64,000 nt of DNA from Cryptomeria japonica. Lineage: Eukaryota > Streptophyta > Pinopsida > Cupressales > Cupressaceae. The translations under genes and the position numbers were made by a program. Where the stretch lies: contig NC_081407.1 of NCBI RefSeq assembly GCF_030272615.1, positions 435,090,730 through 435,154,729 on the forward strand. Direction: 5' to 3'. Shown here in pieces: positions 34,635-47,608 of this stretch (positions are counted from its first letter, which is position 1; each line of letters begins with the position of its first letter). The notes below the pieces were generated by a model. The model saw only the letters and a list, made by a program, of their open reading frames with translations, searched no databases and was not told the DNA's origin.

Positions 34635-35420
34635 TGTTAGGATTCCCAAAGATACTAAGAGGGGGGGGGGGTGAATCAGTATCTAACCGATTGGTGGATT
34701 TTCTTAACTTGTTAAATGAATTGTATCTCAAAATAGTGTACCAGTAAACCAGAATTAATGCAGTAAATAAGAACAATAAACACAACATAGAAAGCACACC
34801 ATAACACTATTTTTAACAAGGAAACCCAGTGTGGGAAAAATCTTGGGGGGATTTGTGACCCACAATATTCGCTTGCTGGCCAATAAGTGAATATTACTGA
34901 TACAATAGGGGCCTGCACATGCAGGAAGGCCAACTGCCTAAAGCTCATTGCTTAAGTACAAAAAGGGAAGTCTCGCTGACTTACAAAAGTGGATTATGAA
35001 AATCCAATGTCATGTACTGCTTCGGATCAGCATATGCTATGCCAGGTTCAGTACCAGTTTAAGCTCATACAACCTCCAAAACCTTATTCCAAACTCTGCC
35101 TTAATATTTGCATCTTAGTGCTGCAATAATCTAACCATATCCACATATCCTAAATGATCTACAAGAACTCATACTTATATGAGTCATATTACGATTAGCT
35201 TTGTCAACTTACAAAAATATTTTTCAATTAAATACAAAATACAATAAATTAAATCTTGTCGGCCAGAGTGTCGGTGAACATCTTTTCACTGTCGGTGAAC
35301 TGTATGCTGATGTAGAGTCTGTCGGTGCCGGTGCCTACTGGTGCCATAGGATTGTAAGGTTTCCATCAATGACAATACCTTCAATCACCTACAATTTCTT
35401 ATTGGAGTGTGCATTTGCCA
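34635..35420 (-). repeat. TE-A 5' LTR (right copy)
   Basis: A 786-bp copy of the left LTR, TG...CA ended. It has an extra block around 35130-35215 that is missing from the left copy. On the minus strand it would drive transcription into ORF1. Confidence 0.88.
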
Positions 35421-35428
35421 GTAATTAC

Positions 35429-36700
35429 ATGAAACTAGTTACCTATTGTTATTTTGGTTGTTGGAAGGTATGCATAATAATGGCACAATGTTTTATGAAG
35501 GTTTATCCTTGTGTTTGGCTATCCTTGTGAGATATTTCTAAAATTTACATTGGCAATTGTGTCACGTGTACATGGAAATCATGGTCATTATGTCTAGTTG
35601 AGATGTGGTACATATCATAGTTGACCTACATATTCCTTAGGGTTCTCATGACATCATGAATGTCTTCAAGTGTCTCCAAGTTTATGGGTCTAAGGCAGAT
35701 GACTCCCTCATCCTATCCTTTTGTTGTGTTCGCAAGAGAATGCAAACACAGGGTTAGGACTAAATCATCATCATGGTCTAGTCACCCTCTCTTGTAGGTT
35801 CTTCATGTTAGTTTCATTCTCCAATTAGTAAGTCTTCATCTTGTGCCACCTTACTTGGTGCAATGTTATGCCTTGTAGGTGTCATTGATGTTTGACATTG
35901 TGCAATATGTGAATCATCATGACAACCTTGATATGTTTTGTGTTCATTGTGATTGATTCAAGACTTATATATGCACTGGCATGCAATACACAATGTCAAT
36001 TTTATATAATGATGAATGAATTTGTTCTTGTATTTTTCTGAAAAAAAATGTTCACTTGGCTAACATGATGGGTGTATAACTTGAGGCATTAAATCTAAAT
36101 TTTTAAATGCAATGACTTTAGGAGTGTGGCATTTTAAACTTGACTTGGATGCAATTCAAAAAATATAGTATAAGGGTCAACACACGATAGCTAGTTGGAA
36201 AAGGGGTTATTTTGGGCTCATAATTAAATTTAAATTTGAAACTTTTGGGGTCACTCGATAGATGTAAAAATGAGTTGACTCAAATTGTAATGCATAAATG
36301 AGCTTGGGAGAGGAACTTATAATAAATGGTTTGAGAGTGGTCTAAAAAGTGAGATTATGTCTTTGATAATAAATTAGAAAATGGGATCAATAAGAATGTA
36401 AATAAGTAAAAATCATATACTTAGATTAAATGCTTCAAACACCCACATAAAATAATAGAAAATTATTAAAGTGTGCAACATACACTTTCCACCCTTATAT
36501 TATATGAAATTTACACATCCTAAATCTTCTAAAAATGAAAAATATTAAATTGGCTATATGTTCACCAATAGCCTCTTTTTTGGAATGGTAGGGACCATTT
36601 GAACACTACGAGAGCTCACCCCACCTGCAAACCTTCGAACCAGATTAGGAATTTTTTGTCATTTTGGGTGTAAATTTTGGTTCTCTATCATATTTTAATG
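35429..36700. other. AT-rich intergenic stretch, no gene seen
   Basis: No sustained coding frame, LTR pair or RNA gene is recognisable. It is the flank shared by TE-A on its left and TE-D on its right, presumably decayed repeat sequence. Confidence 0.5.
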
Positions 36701-36706
36701 AATATT

Positions 36707-36858
36707 TTAGGTGTATATACATAAATATGGATATATATGGATATATATGTATATATACATGTATATATGTATATACATGTATATATATGTATATATGTAT
36801 ATATACATGTGTCTGTGTGTGTACACACACATGTGGGTGGGTGTGTGTGAATGTACAT

Positions 36859-36938
<80 letters not shown>

Positions 36939-36950
36939 TTGTGTGTGTCT
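36707..36950 (+). repeat. Compound microsatellite (TA-rich, then CA repeat)
   Basis: ATATATGTATATACATG-type repeats (36707-36810) pass through GTGTGTG/ACACAC tracts into an uninterrupted (AC) run at about 36873-36934, roughly 31 units, ending with GTGTGTG. Apparent ORFs on both strands here are repeat translations. Confidence 0.95.
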
Positions 36951-36995
36951 ATGTGTAGACACCTAAAAATGTCTCATTGATCATGCATAATTATT

Positions 36996-37000
36996 CGTCT
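36996..37000. repeat. TE-D target-site duplication, left copy
   Basis: CGTCT, identical to 48844-48848. Confidence 0.85.
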
Positions 37001-38198
37001 TGTAATGGTGGGAAAATGATGAGTGATAGATCAAGAGGAAAACTAACCCTTTCCCTCAGAGAGAGATGAGAGCTTCACTATCGATTATACTTCAAGAACT
37101 TTTCACCATTACATTAGGAAGATAAGGGATAATTCACTAGATTCAATCTCCACACAAAGATGATAGATTGAATTTTGAATGAATTAAGAATGTTAGGATG
37201 ATCCCTTCTTCCTTTGTTTGATTTGGAACGAAATTTATTACATTATGTAGTGCAAAAGTAATAGAGAATTGATTCTAACTTGAGATCAGAATATGGAATA
37301 CAGTTTTGCACCTAGATTTGGCAGTAGAATGTTGAGACGAAATCTCCTTGCAAATTTGACAAAAAGTTGTCTGGATTGTGGTGCGAATGTACATGGTCCT
37401 CTGAAAAATCCGTGAAACAAAAAGGGTTTTTCCGCCTCTGCAAATGAAGCCTGAATCTGAAAGTACAATTACACACCTACAACCTACATACATAAAAGAG
37501 AGGAAAATGTGTTGGGATTGGGGACTTGGCTTTAGGTCAAACCCCAGTTTTGGAATTAACCAAGTAATGAAAGAAAGCACTTGCAAGTAGATGTAAATGA
37601 AAGACTGAATTCTAAATCACCTCAAGGGAGGTTGTAGTAGCAATGTTGATAGAAATTCTTGTGTGGAATTGAATGTTGAAAGGGATCTCATCTTCAATGG
37701 TTGAATCCTTAACTTGAATGCAACACCTAGCCTTGAAGGGAGACTTGAGAATGCTCAATGCTGGAAAAGAATGCTTGAATGCTCTTGAATTCTTGATCAC
37801 TTGTGAAATTTCCACTTATCCCACTTATGCAAATGAGAGGGTGAATTCCCCTTAAATACATGTTTAGAGGATTTGAATTTTGTCACGGGTCGACATCGGG
37901 GAGGTTTTCCACCCAAGGCACACCCCACAAGACATGCTCTAAGAAAGGTCATGCCTTAAAATAGGGCAAGGACAGGGGAGCCACACCCCTATCTTGGGAG
38001 GACAAGGATGCCACGCCCATGTCCTGCCCCTTTCTCTAGGGCAGAATGCGGATGAGGTGATGCAGAGGCCAAGGAAGAAGTTGTTTTTGCAAGCCGAGCA
38101 CTCTCTAGTCTCCGATTAGGCTAGAGGATTCAAGTTCGCATGCATGAGGACCCTAATGTAGTCATAAATTTCTAGGGTTGCAATTTTATGACACTTCA
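37001..38198 (-). repeat. TE-D 3' LTR (left copy)
   Basis: It begins TGTAATGGTGGGAAAATGAT and ends TTATGACACTTCA on the plus strand; it matches 47609-48843 throughout with many substitutions. The polypurine tract is at about 38199-38213. Confidence 0.87.
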
Positions 38199-38597
38199 TT
38201 TAGCCCCCACTTTAGCAGGAGTATAAGTGTATGCCAATACTGTCGATAAAGTACAAGGAAACAAGATTGTAAGACTTTCAACACATCAAGGAGGCAATAT
38301 GTGCTAAACCCCCAGTGGACTTAGGATCTCACGACTTCAATTGACAAAGTAAAAGGGAAGATTGAGAAGGGGAGAACCATGACTGCAAGTAGCAAAGTTC
38401 CCCTCACTATGAGTCATGAAAGCAAGGATAAAAAGATTACAAAGCAAAGAAAAGTTCACTAAGTAATTCTAAGTATCACAAGAAGGAAAGTATGAGCGGA
38501 GTGTATACCCCCACATTAAATCGATCGCACGCACCTTATTGGGAGTGATTTCTTTAAGGTAGGATACACCCAACAGAGAGAAGGAGGGAGCATGTTA

Positions 38598-39490
38598 TCA
38601 TAAGGATTTAGTCAATGTGATTTTAGGAACAATTTTGTTTTGAAATTGTTGGATGAAAGCATTTTCTATTTGTTTAAAGGAAGTGATAGAATAAGAAGTC
38701 AGAGAGAAATACCATTGTAAGGCCTTATCTCTTAGTGTTCTTGTAAACAATTTTGCAAGCAATCGTTGATCATAAGCAAAATCAGTACACAAGGTTTAAA
38801 AATGTTTTGACATGCATAAGAGGATCACCTTTTCCATTATAGTGTTCCAATTGAGGGATCTCCACATGTTTGGGTGGCATGGATTTAACAATAAAAAAAG
38901 AAAGTGGGCTCGCAAAATCAAAGGTGGGCACACTAAACTTGGATTGACTCATGGAAGTGATTTGTTGTTGTAAAGAAGACATAGTTTAAGCAAGATTGTT
39001 AATTGTCATTTTGGTAGAAGAATTCATGTTAGACATAGGCGATTGAGAAGGTGGTGTGATGTTGTTGAAAGAAGGCATGGACTGAGAATAAGGTGGTGGG
39101 ACACTATGATAAGTAGGCATTGGTGATGACTAGGTAGGAAAAGGGACACTTAAAGGAGGAATAAAGTTGTTGAAGGAATTGCCCCCTTGTGTCACACTGA
39201 TTGGTTGAGGAATAGTAGGAATACTCATGGAAGACATAGGTATCTATGGAGGCTTAAATGAAGAAGATAGATTACCCCCATGACCTATGATTGTAGGAAT
39301 GACATTTTGAGTTGAAGTAGTCATGATGTTAGATGTGAAAGTACGAATACTAGTCATAGGATTGGTCAAAGGAATAGAGGAATTGACTTTGTGTTGAAGG
39401 TTGTGAATAACCTATGGTTTCAGCACAACTCTTGATAGGCATGACATTAGAATCAACAATATGTGACATGCCACACAATATATCAATTCC
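38598..39490 (-). pseudogene. TE-D gag, C-terminal part (Retrotrans_gag-like)
   Basis: Read from 39490 downwards: a Ser/Gln/Asn/Pro-rich N-terminal linker, a TAA near 38990, then QLEHYNGKGDPLMHV (near 38850). After a frame change near 38795 comes LRDKALQWYFSL followed by SITSFKQIENAFIQQF. This last block is the classical core of the plant retrotransposon gag domain. The N-terminal part of the same gene lies on the far side of TE-E at 46160-46490. Confidence 0.75.
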
Positions 39491-39496
39491 ATTATT

Positions 39497-40686
39497 TGTT
39501 AGGCCCAATATGGAAAGCTAATGTACTAAGAGGGGAGGGGTGAATCAGTGCTCCAAAACTTTTCTTCAAAAATAACTTTACTATTATGCATAAACCAAAT
39601 AGTGCAGTAACATAATATAAAGCTAAAACAAATAGATAACACTCATACATGATTCACTCCATAACACATATATTTTGGTTACGCAAAAACTCTTGGTTAG
39701 AGAGAAAAACTGTGGTGGAGATGGCACCCACAACTTCACTACTGCAATAATAAAGAGTGCTCGGTTAGAGCTACATGTTTAGCTATTTCTAATAGCTTAC
39801 CCTATTAGGAGTATCAAGATCTGTTAGATCTACCTTGCTAAAGGATTTTACAACACTTCATCTAAATGCTGCACTTGGTTAGAGGATTTACAATTTATAG
39901 ACTTGATTAGAGTCTTTTACCCTGTTAAAGGTTTCTCTTACAACTTCAAAATATTACAATAAAATCATTACAAATATCTGCAACTTTACATCTAGAATGT
40001 TATAGCAGATTCTATGTGCTCAGAATAAGATTACCTTGTTTATAGCATACCTCGGTAACCCATATAGTAATTTGGTAAACCCTTTTGTTTACTCTGTTCT
40101 TTGACTGTTCTTTGAAATCCTTCTCGGTGACCTCTATGTCTCTGTAACAGTCATAACACTTAGTGCTTTCACATGTCTTGCTTCATATATCTCTATATCT
40201 TTTATTCTGGCATGCTACATGTATCTCTCTGATCTAAATCCATGTTGTATAAATAGATCTCTTATGTCGGTGATCCATTCATTGCTTCGATCTTACAAAT
40301 ATGTTTTATCGAATGAATAACCATGCAGAATATTTCATTGGTTAGATAACCTCAAAATCATACACAATCTTTAAGTGCAATTTCCAATGTGATAACGGTT
40401 CTATGTGCCTCGATCTTGTAACACGTTTTCATATGTATGTCTAGGTTCAATGAATCTGGTAACACGTTTCACTCGGTGTATATCAACTCGGTGTGTCATC
40501 TTTGCTGCTTGGTAGACATGGAATGATACTCGGTAGACAACTTGGTGTATACTATGCTCTGTGACTACTTTCTTTTGTAACCGACCGAACTGTTCATACC
40601 AACTGAATATTTGGGTAGTAGAACCGACTAGAGTATATAGAATAACTTTGAACATAAAACTAATGGCAACTTGATAAGTAGTAACA
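39497..40686 (-). repeat. TE-E 3' LTR (left copy)
   Basis: A 1190-bp LTR beginning TGTTAGGCCCAATATGG and ending AAGTAGTAACA. It is dense in CTCGGT motifs, several of them CTTGGT here but CTCGGT in the other LTR, or the reverse. Confidence 0.9.
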
Positions 40687-40996
40687 ATCTCCCCTTTTGT
40701 CATTAGTTGAGATGTTTGACAAAAACTACTTTCAAAGTTATAACTCAATAATCTATATACTTGCAAAATTTGATTATACTAATAGTATATATAATAGTCA
40801 ATAAAATAATATATCCAGATATAATCCCCTTATCGATATACTGTACAAAACTCTGATTTTGCATGCTATTCTGTTCACTGCACTTGGATACTCTGCTCAC
40901 TCTGCTCGGTATACTCTCCTTGTATACTATACTCCTTTTGTTTGATACTATACTTTGAATACTATATCACTCCCCCTTTTTGACAAACATCAAAAT

Positions 40997-43629
40997 TTAG
41001 TTACCATTCGGTGGTGGCAGCTGGTCAAAAATGGATTTGTACTTTTTCCGGGCTTTGGTGAGAGCGACATAGAGGGCATCCTTTACACTGTCCATTAAAG
41101 AATTATGTGCTTGAATATCAACCAATAATGATATTAAGCCATCTAGAGTGCTTCCCTCTTGTGTAGTAGATAGGGATGTGGCTCGGTTGATCCGTTCTTG
41201 GCTAGATAAAAAATGAGGAAGGAATAATGTCTGAAGTGTCATTATGTCCTTCCTGATCTTGTGTTCTTCATTTCGTAGGTCCAATTGTTGAGCCATGAGC
41301 TGTTGTAGCTTTGTATAGAAATTTTGAACTGAATTTGGCTCTGTGGTCAACTTATTTGAGAGATCGGTGATCTCTTTCTCAATTGCTTCTATTTTATTCT
41401 TGATGTCTTTAATGAATAAAGAAAATGTACAGAGTTTCTAAAATAAATAATGAATGTGCTTGAGTTGAGGAGTCAACTCAACAATAAATTTAACAAGTTT
41501 AACTTTGCCAATAGTTATAGCTTTCTGTACCTCTTCTATCATTTTTGCAGTGAGCTCCTTGTCTTTTAGCTTGCTCAAATATTTTGATGCATCTACTCTA
41601 GATGTCTCTATCTTTGTTAGGAGTTCATCCAGTTGAATGTGGATGGTTTCATCTGTTGACACTATAGCTTCAGGTAGCATATCTATTAAGAGTGCTTTCA
41701 CCTTCTGAAGTACCTTATTTTTCTTTTAAATCGCCATTTGCTTCTCTTGTTCGGCCTTTGCTTTGCATAGTTCACTGAAATCAATGAGTGCTTGCCCCTT
41801 TAATTTTGATATGTCTACATTGGGCAACACTATTGGTTTTGACAAATCAACTTTAAAACTATACTTTTTCATCTTCTTTTCTTTACCTTTCACCGATTGA
41901 ACTAAGACAATGGCTTGTGAGGCTTGATGACCCTTGGTAGGTTGCTCGGTAGAGGCAACACTTTCGTTGGTTTCTTTAGCCTCTATAGAGTCCTTTGGTA
42001 TCTCGGTACTCAGTGTCTTAGTTGCAACATTTTTAGTGCTAGAAGGTGCTTGAGATGTCTGTTCTTGAGTAGTACCTTCTCCTGCTGTAGACTTGTGACC
42101 TTCGGTGCCTTGATCCGTATCCTGAGGGGTTTCGGTTGGGACAGGTTGTTTGACCGGTGGATAAGGCTGAACTTGTTCCAAGACTGATTCATTGGACACA
42201 AGTTTTGCATATGCATTGCCTTCTATCATTTCCTGTTCTGGTGCCTCTGTATCCATGATATCTTCATCTATTTGAATGGTGTTAGTAGGGTCTTGCTCGG
42301 TAACATTAGGATCTTGCTCGGTGACATCAACAATTTCAACTGTAGCTTGCTCACCGGCATCCTTGATTTTAAAGATTTCCTACCACTTTTCTTTGGTCTC
42401 ATTTTCTACTTCAATATACAACCCATTCATCAGTTTTAAGGCTCTTTGTTTGACGAGAAACTTTGAGTTGTAGGTTGTTAGATGTTCTTTTATTTCAGCT
42501 ACTAACATGTCAGGAAAGAGATGTACCAGACTTCTTTCTCTGATCTATTTCTCCGAGTCCATTGCATGCTTCCACCTATTATCAATATGCAAATAAAGTG
42601 CATTTGGAAGTGACTTAGATAGTTCCAATGGAGCCAACCGGAATTTTAGAAGTGTGCAAATGACAGCTTCTTCAATTTGTCTCTTTTCATCATTATTTCT
42701 GGTTTCATACTTAACATATCTGAACCCTCCAAATTCACCATATTCTTTCAAATTAACATAGAAATTTTCAACACTATGTACATTTACCTTCTTGCTCTTG
42801 ACAATCTGAAATTTGCTTGCATCCTCAGATTCGGTGTCACTAGACACTTTTGCCAAAATGAGTCTTCGAGTAGATTTCTTGTAGGTCTTTGTTACCTTGG
42901 GAATACTAACACTTTTTGTTTTCTTACTCGGTGAAGCTGCAAATGCTCTAGTGTTAGGTCGCTTTGCTTGAGGAGTCGATGATGCCTTTGATGAATCCTG
43001 TTTCTTTCTTTTCAACACTTTTCCCTTAGGCAATTTGGTGCTCAGTGTTATAGCTGCCTCTTGGGCTTCAGATTCCTCTTCGGTAATGGCTAATTTTAAT
43101 TCTTCATCAGTGACATTCTTCAATTTCAATCCTCTGCAATCTGATTCCACTCTAGTTAAACTGATCAATTCCTTCTATGATATCATCTTTTGAGCTCGGG
43201 CATGATCATAAATAGGGTAACTGGTAATCAGATGAATGATTTCCTTGGTAATCTTAATGGTTGCTCTTCTAGCCACATGAAATCATCATGAACTTTCCTC
43301 AGAACAAACTTGACCCACTGGGGTTTGAACACACGGGGATAGGTTAGGGCTTCAGTTAATCCCTTGATCTTAATGTGCTCATACTTGCTATTCAATTTAC
43401 CATCAGTGCACAACTCATCATAGGTGTCTTTGATTTCAACATGACCGAGTTCTTCAACATGACATTTGGTGAAGAATATCACATCCTCGACTAATAACAC
43501 TCTATCCGGGATGAGTGAAAAAGCGGTTTTGTCATCCGGTTCAGATGCAACTTTGGGAGTCAAAGAGTATTTTAGTGAGGGCTTCTCAACATTCTTAACA
43601 ACAATGGGATCTTGGATCTTAGGTGTCAT
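40997..43629 (-). pseudogene. TE-E ORF2: unrecognised protein replacing pol
   Basis: An ATG at 43629 opens a frame that shifts by one base near 43250 and then continues in a single frame to the TAA at 40997. TAG or TAA codons break it near 43175, 42545, 42379, 41726 and 41438, about 880 codons in all. The N-terminal domain shares CHVEELGHVEIK, WLEE and ITKEIIH blocks with TE-A ORF2. A basic Lys/Ser-rich region (43000-42850, KRKKQDS and PSKKTK) is a likely nuclear localisation or nucleic-acid-binding stretch. It is followed by a domain around 42760-42550, a Gln/Thr/Glu-rich linker and a helical C-terminus. No protease, integrase or RT signature is present. The function is unknown; the conserved layout in two elements argues for a real role. 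Confidence 0.65.
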
Positions 43630-44184
43630 TTGTAGATTTCAGATAAAAACTAACAAAAGATCCTTAGGGTTTGAGGATTTTTCAAACGACTGACACTTCA
43701 CACTTAGCATATAATAGCAACTTGATAAGATCGGTAAACTAGCTTAACAATGCATTGAGATTGATGTAAATACCTTGAATTTTCTTTGTAGGAGGTTTGA
43801 TCGCCTTAGATTCGCTTGCTCTGCTCTCTCAAAAACTTGGTGAGTAAAAATGACCGCGAAAATGCTTTTAAGTACACAATATGCCTTATCGGGCTCCATG
43901 CAGGTTAGGTCAATAACATTAAATGCACTCGATTCCATTTAACCGATTTACTCTCCTTTTTCCGTTTTAACCGGGTAACCAAACTTCCTTCATTTACCAA
44001 TTTGACAGGCTTCCTGTATTCACCAACTTGATAGGTTTCCTGTAAAGTGCTTCAAAAGACTTTGATAGAATTTCAAACTTACTATTACATCTTAATTATG
44101 CAAATTTTGAATTAAGTACATAATAAAATAGGAACTGTTAAGATTTAACCTTGAGAGAATGCAGTCCCTTCATACTTTTACTGA

Positions 44185-44913
44185 TTAATTTGGAATAGGA
44201 GCACCTAACTTGGTAGGTAAGGTGCTTTCTTCATTTGACACAATTTCCTTCTTTTTCTAAATCATCTGTAATTTTTCTTTTATTTCCTCAGTGTCTTTTC
44301 TAGGTTGATCTCTGCAATCTCCGGCCAAGTGTCCAACTTTGTGACAATGAAAACATGCCATACTAGGATTTCTCCATGATCTTCAGTTGTTCATCCCAAA
44401 CCTTGATACTTCAAGTTTCAATGCTTGATTCTCATCATCTTTCAGATTTGCTTCATGATGTGCATAACCTAGTTGATCTCACAGGTTTTGTTGAATTCCA
44501 GTCAACTTTGTGATTTCATCATTCTTATCAGATACTAAGACTTCAAGTTGTTGTTTCTCTCTTTCTAGATCTCTTACTTTATCCTTGGCTGTCCTCAATG
44601 CACCAAGATTTTCAGTCATCTATGTGCTGAAATGTTCATGTTCGCTTTTCATTCCTTTTAGTTGATCAACCAGTGCTTTGTTCTTTTCTTTCAATACTCC
44701 AATCATTTCTTCTGTTTCTTCAGATATACCATTCTCAGATGATGTCTCAATTTGTTCCACTAACTCTTGAGAGTCCTACAAATCATCAGATAATCTTCTT
44801 CTCACTTTCAGAGTTTTCTGCATTTGCCTTTGCATGTCTGCAATCACTTGATTAGCATGATCCAGCTCTTCTTGCAGATACACAATCCTTCCAGATTGTT
44901 TATAGCCTTCCAT
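44185..44913 (-). pseudogene. TE-E ORF1: coiled coil plus one CCHC zinc knuckle
   Basis: An ATG at 44911-44913 begins a Glu/Lys/Gln/Leu-rich coiled coil (to about 44400), broken by TAG near 44776 and other stops. It is followed by a CCHC knuckle (CFHCHKVGHLAGDC) at 44314-44355 and a short tail ending at the TAA 44185-44187. Same layout as TE-A ORF1 but with one knuckle instead of four. Probable nucleic-acid-binding gag remnant. Confidence 0.7.
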
Positions 44914-44962
44914 TGATAAGATCTTTCTCTTTAGGCAGTAAAAACCTTTTCCAAGAGTCTTT

Positions 44963-44974
44963 CTCTAATACCAA
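44963..44974 (-). other. TE-E primer-binding site
   Basis: The minus strand reads TTGGTATTAGAG, close to the initiator Met-tRNA site TGGTATCAGAGC, one base from the LTR. Confidence 0.75.
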
Positions 44975-44975
44975 T

Positions 44976-46149
44976 TGTTAGGCCCAATATGGAAAGCTAA
45001 TGTACTGAGAGGGGAGGGGTGAATCAGTACTCCAAAACTTTTCTTCAAAAATAACTTTACTGTTATGCATAAACCAAATAGTGCAGTAACATAATATAAA
45101 GCTAAAATAAATAGATAACAATCATACACGATTCACTCCATAACACATATATTTTGGTTACGCAGAAACTCTTGGTTAGAGAGAAAAACTGCGATGGAGA
45201 TGGCACCCACGACTTCACTACTGCAATAATAAAGAGTGCTCAGTTAGAGCTACATGTTTCGCTATTTCTGATAGCTTACCCTATTAGGAGTATCAAGATC
45301 TGTTAGATCTACCTTGCTAAAGGATTTTACAACACTTCATCTAAATTCTACACTTGGTTAGAGGCTTTACAATTTATAGACTCGATTAGTCTTTTACCCT
45401 GTTAAAGGTTTCTCTTACAACTTCAAAATATTACAATAAAATCATTACAAATATCTGCAACTTTATATCTGGAATGTTATAACAAATTCTATGTGCTCAG
45501 AATAAGATTACCTTGCTTATAGCATACCTCGGTAACCCATATAGTAACTCGGTAAACCCTTTTGTTTACTCTATTCTTTGACTGTTCTCTGAAATCCTTC
45601 TCGGTGACCTCTGTGTCTCTGTAACAGTCATAACACTTAGTGCTTTCACATGTCTTGCTTCATATATCTCTATATCTTTTATTTTGTCATGCTACATGTA
45701 TCTCTCTTATCTAAATCCATGTTGTATAAATAGATCTCTTATGTCGATGATCCATTCATTGCTTCGATCTTACAAATATGTTTTATCGAATGAATAACCA
45801 TGCAGAATATTTCATTGGTTAGATAACCTCAAAATCATACACAATCTTTAAGTGCAATTTCCAATGTGATAACAGTTCTATGTGCCTCGATCTTGTAACA
45901 CATTTTCATATGTATGTCCAGGTTCAATGAATCTGGTAACATGTTTCACTCGGTGTGTCATCTTTGCTGCTCGGTAGACATGGAATGATACTTGGTAGAC
46001 AACTCGGTGTATGCTACGCTCTGTGACTACTTTCTTCTGTAATCGACTAGATTGTTCATACTGACTGAATATTTCGGTAGTAGTAACCGACTAGAGTATA
46101 TAGAATAGCTTTGAACATAAAACTAATGGTAACTTGATAAGTAGTAACA
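44976..46149 (-). repeat. TE-E 5' LTR (right copy)
   Basis: A 1174-bp LTR, the partner of 39497-40686. It lacks about 15 bases present in the left copy near 40478-40493. Confidence 0.9.
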
Positions 46150-46154
46150 TTCTT

Positions 46155-46490
46155 ATCACTTTGAAGCATGCACTTAAGACCTTCAATTAATGGAAGAGCT
46201 TCACTATTAGGGTACTCTTGGGACATCCATTGTTGAAAGCTATCAAATTGATTGTCCAATGTAGAAAGTTGATCTAAAGAAACCCTAGTTAAAGCTTCTT
46301 CTTCACCATGAGATCCATCAATGGGGTGAATAGGCACATGATTAGGATGGGAAGAATTAACATGATCCTCATTAAAGAAGTCACCCAAATTAGGCTCCAT
46401 CTCCTCGATAATTAAACCTTGGGAAGCTTTAATTATAATGCTTTGTATAATGGGGATAGTATAGGTAGGACTAATAGTGGTAAAACTCAT
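46155..46490 (-). pseudogene. TE-D gag, N-terminal part
   Basis: An ATG at 46490 opens a frame rich in Ser/Pro/Ile, then an acidic segment with a run of Asn/His/Pro and a helical part (LDQLSTLDNQFDSFQQWM). The TE-E insertion interrupts it at 46149; the remainder is at 38598-39490. The region 46491-47608 between this ATG and the primer site is an AT-rich untranslated leader with no gene seen. Confidence 0.6.
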
Positions 46491-47608
46491 GCACTAGAGG
46501 GAAAATTTGAATTTTGAATTGTAGAACAAAGCTTACAAATTGAGTAATGCAAAATTTAAGAAAATAATGATTATGCACTTTGAAGTTTGTTGGAAGAAGA
46601 GGATGACACAATTTCCAAAAATGAAATGAAAATGGAATTTTAAAATTAGGGCCAAGGGAATACCACTTAATTTTAAAATTAGAATTTTTAAAATCAAGGC
46701 AGACTATAATTAACCTCTTAATTTTAAAAATTTTCTTGAAAGTTGAAATGTTGAATTTCGAAGGTATTTCTGATTCTAGAGGGTTCAAAAATCAATAAAA
46801 TCAACCAATCTTCTGGATTTAAGCTAGTAAATACTGTCATAACAATCTCCCAAAATTTTAGGAAAAAAGCCGAGGACCGTGGCAGGAACGCACATGGTCC
46901 GACCAACTTTTTTCAAAATTTTCAAGGATGGATATTATGATGATTTTAAAGCTAAACCCCCAAAATTGGTGAATTTTATGATCTCTAGATGGGCGAAATG
47001 AAGACACAAACGTAAATATGACCTTATTAGGGTTTTGAAGAAAAAGAGGAATTGAATTGCAATTTTGAAAAGGGTCAAACCTAATGGATAGGGAAACCTT
47101 GAAAAATGTTTATAAATCTGAATGTAAATGAAATTAATTTGAAATTCACACAAAATCCAATTAATTTTAAAAATTAGGGCTTGATGACCTAACCATTTAA
47201 TTTTGAAATTTGAATTTTGGGAAAAAGGGGGAAATTAAAAGTTCGAATTGTAGGATTGAAGACAAATCTGAGAACAATCATAAATCTGAAAATTAAATGG
47301 AAATCCAATTTTTGCACAAGTTCAAGATGATGTTTGAAAATTAGGGTTTTAACAAGTAACCTCTTAATTTTGTAAATTTTAATTGCAAATTGAACAAGAC
47401 AATGAGGAAATTGAGTTTGACAAATAAAACAATTTTCAGATCTAAGATAACCACAATAATTTTTTACAAATCACAAGTTCAATTTTAATTTTAAAAACTA
47501 GGGTTTTTAATGATTTAACCACTAAGTTTGCAAAAATTTGAAACTTGTAAATGAAAAATATACAATGTTGCTCAAAAGAAAGCATGCAAAATGTCGGTCT
47601 CACCAAAA

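Larger units (their letters stand above)
729..35420 (-). mobile_element. TE-A: pol-less LTR retrotransposon, split by a hAT transposon
   Basis: The element lies on the minus strand between two similar LTRs (729-1430 and 34635-35420), each with TG...CA ends. A primer-binding site matching initiator Met-tRNA lies just inside the right LTR, and a polypurine tract (GGGGGAGATTGT on the minus strand) lies just inside the left one. These end signals are typical of Copia-type elements. Removing the 28-kb hAT insertion leaves about 6.7 kb. The internal part encodes a coiled-coil/zinc-knuckle ORF1 and a long ORF2. I see no protease, integrase, reverse transcriptase or RNase H motif, so this looks like a non-autonomous element. 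ATTAC occurs at 724-728 and at 35424-35428, three bases off the right LTR end, so the target duplication is only tentative. Confidence 0.85.
39497..46149 (-). mobile_element. TE-E: pol-less LTR retrotransposon related to TE-A
   Basis: A 6.65-kb element on the minus strand with LTRs at 39497-40686 and 44976-46149. It is flanked by TTATT (39492-39496) and TTCTT (46150-46154), a target duplication with one mismatch. A Met-tRNA-like primer site is at 44963-44974 and the polypurine tract GGGGAGAT lies next to 40687. Layout and ORF2 motifs match TE-A. No pol motifs are seen. Confidence 0.87.

Noticed and set aside
724-35428. Perfect TSD ATTAC for TE-A
   Set aside because: The right copy lies three bases beyond the LTR end (GTA intervenes), so I kept it as tentative rather than as a feature.
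36645-36980. Several overlapping ORFs on both strands of Cys/Val, Thr/His and Tyr/Ile repeats
   Set aside because: They are translations of the CA/TA microsatellite.
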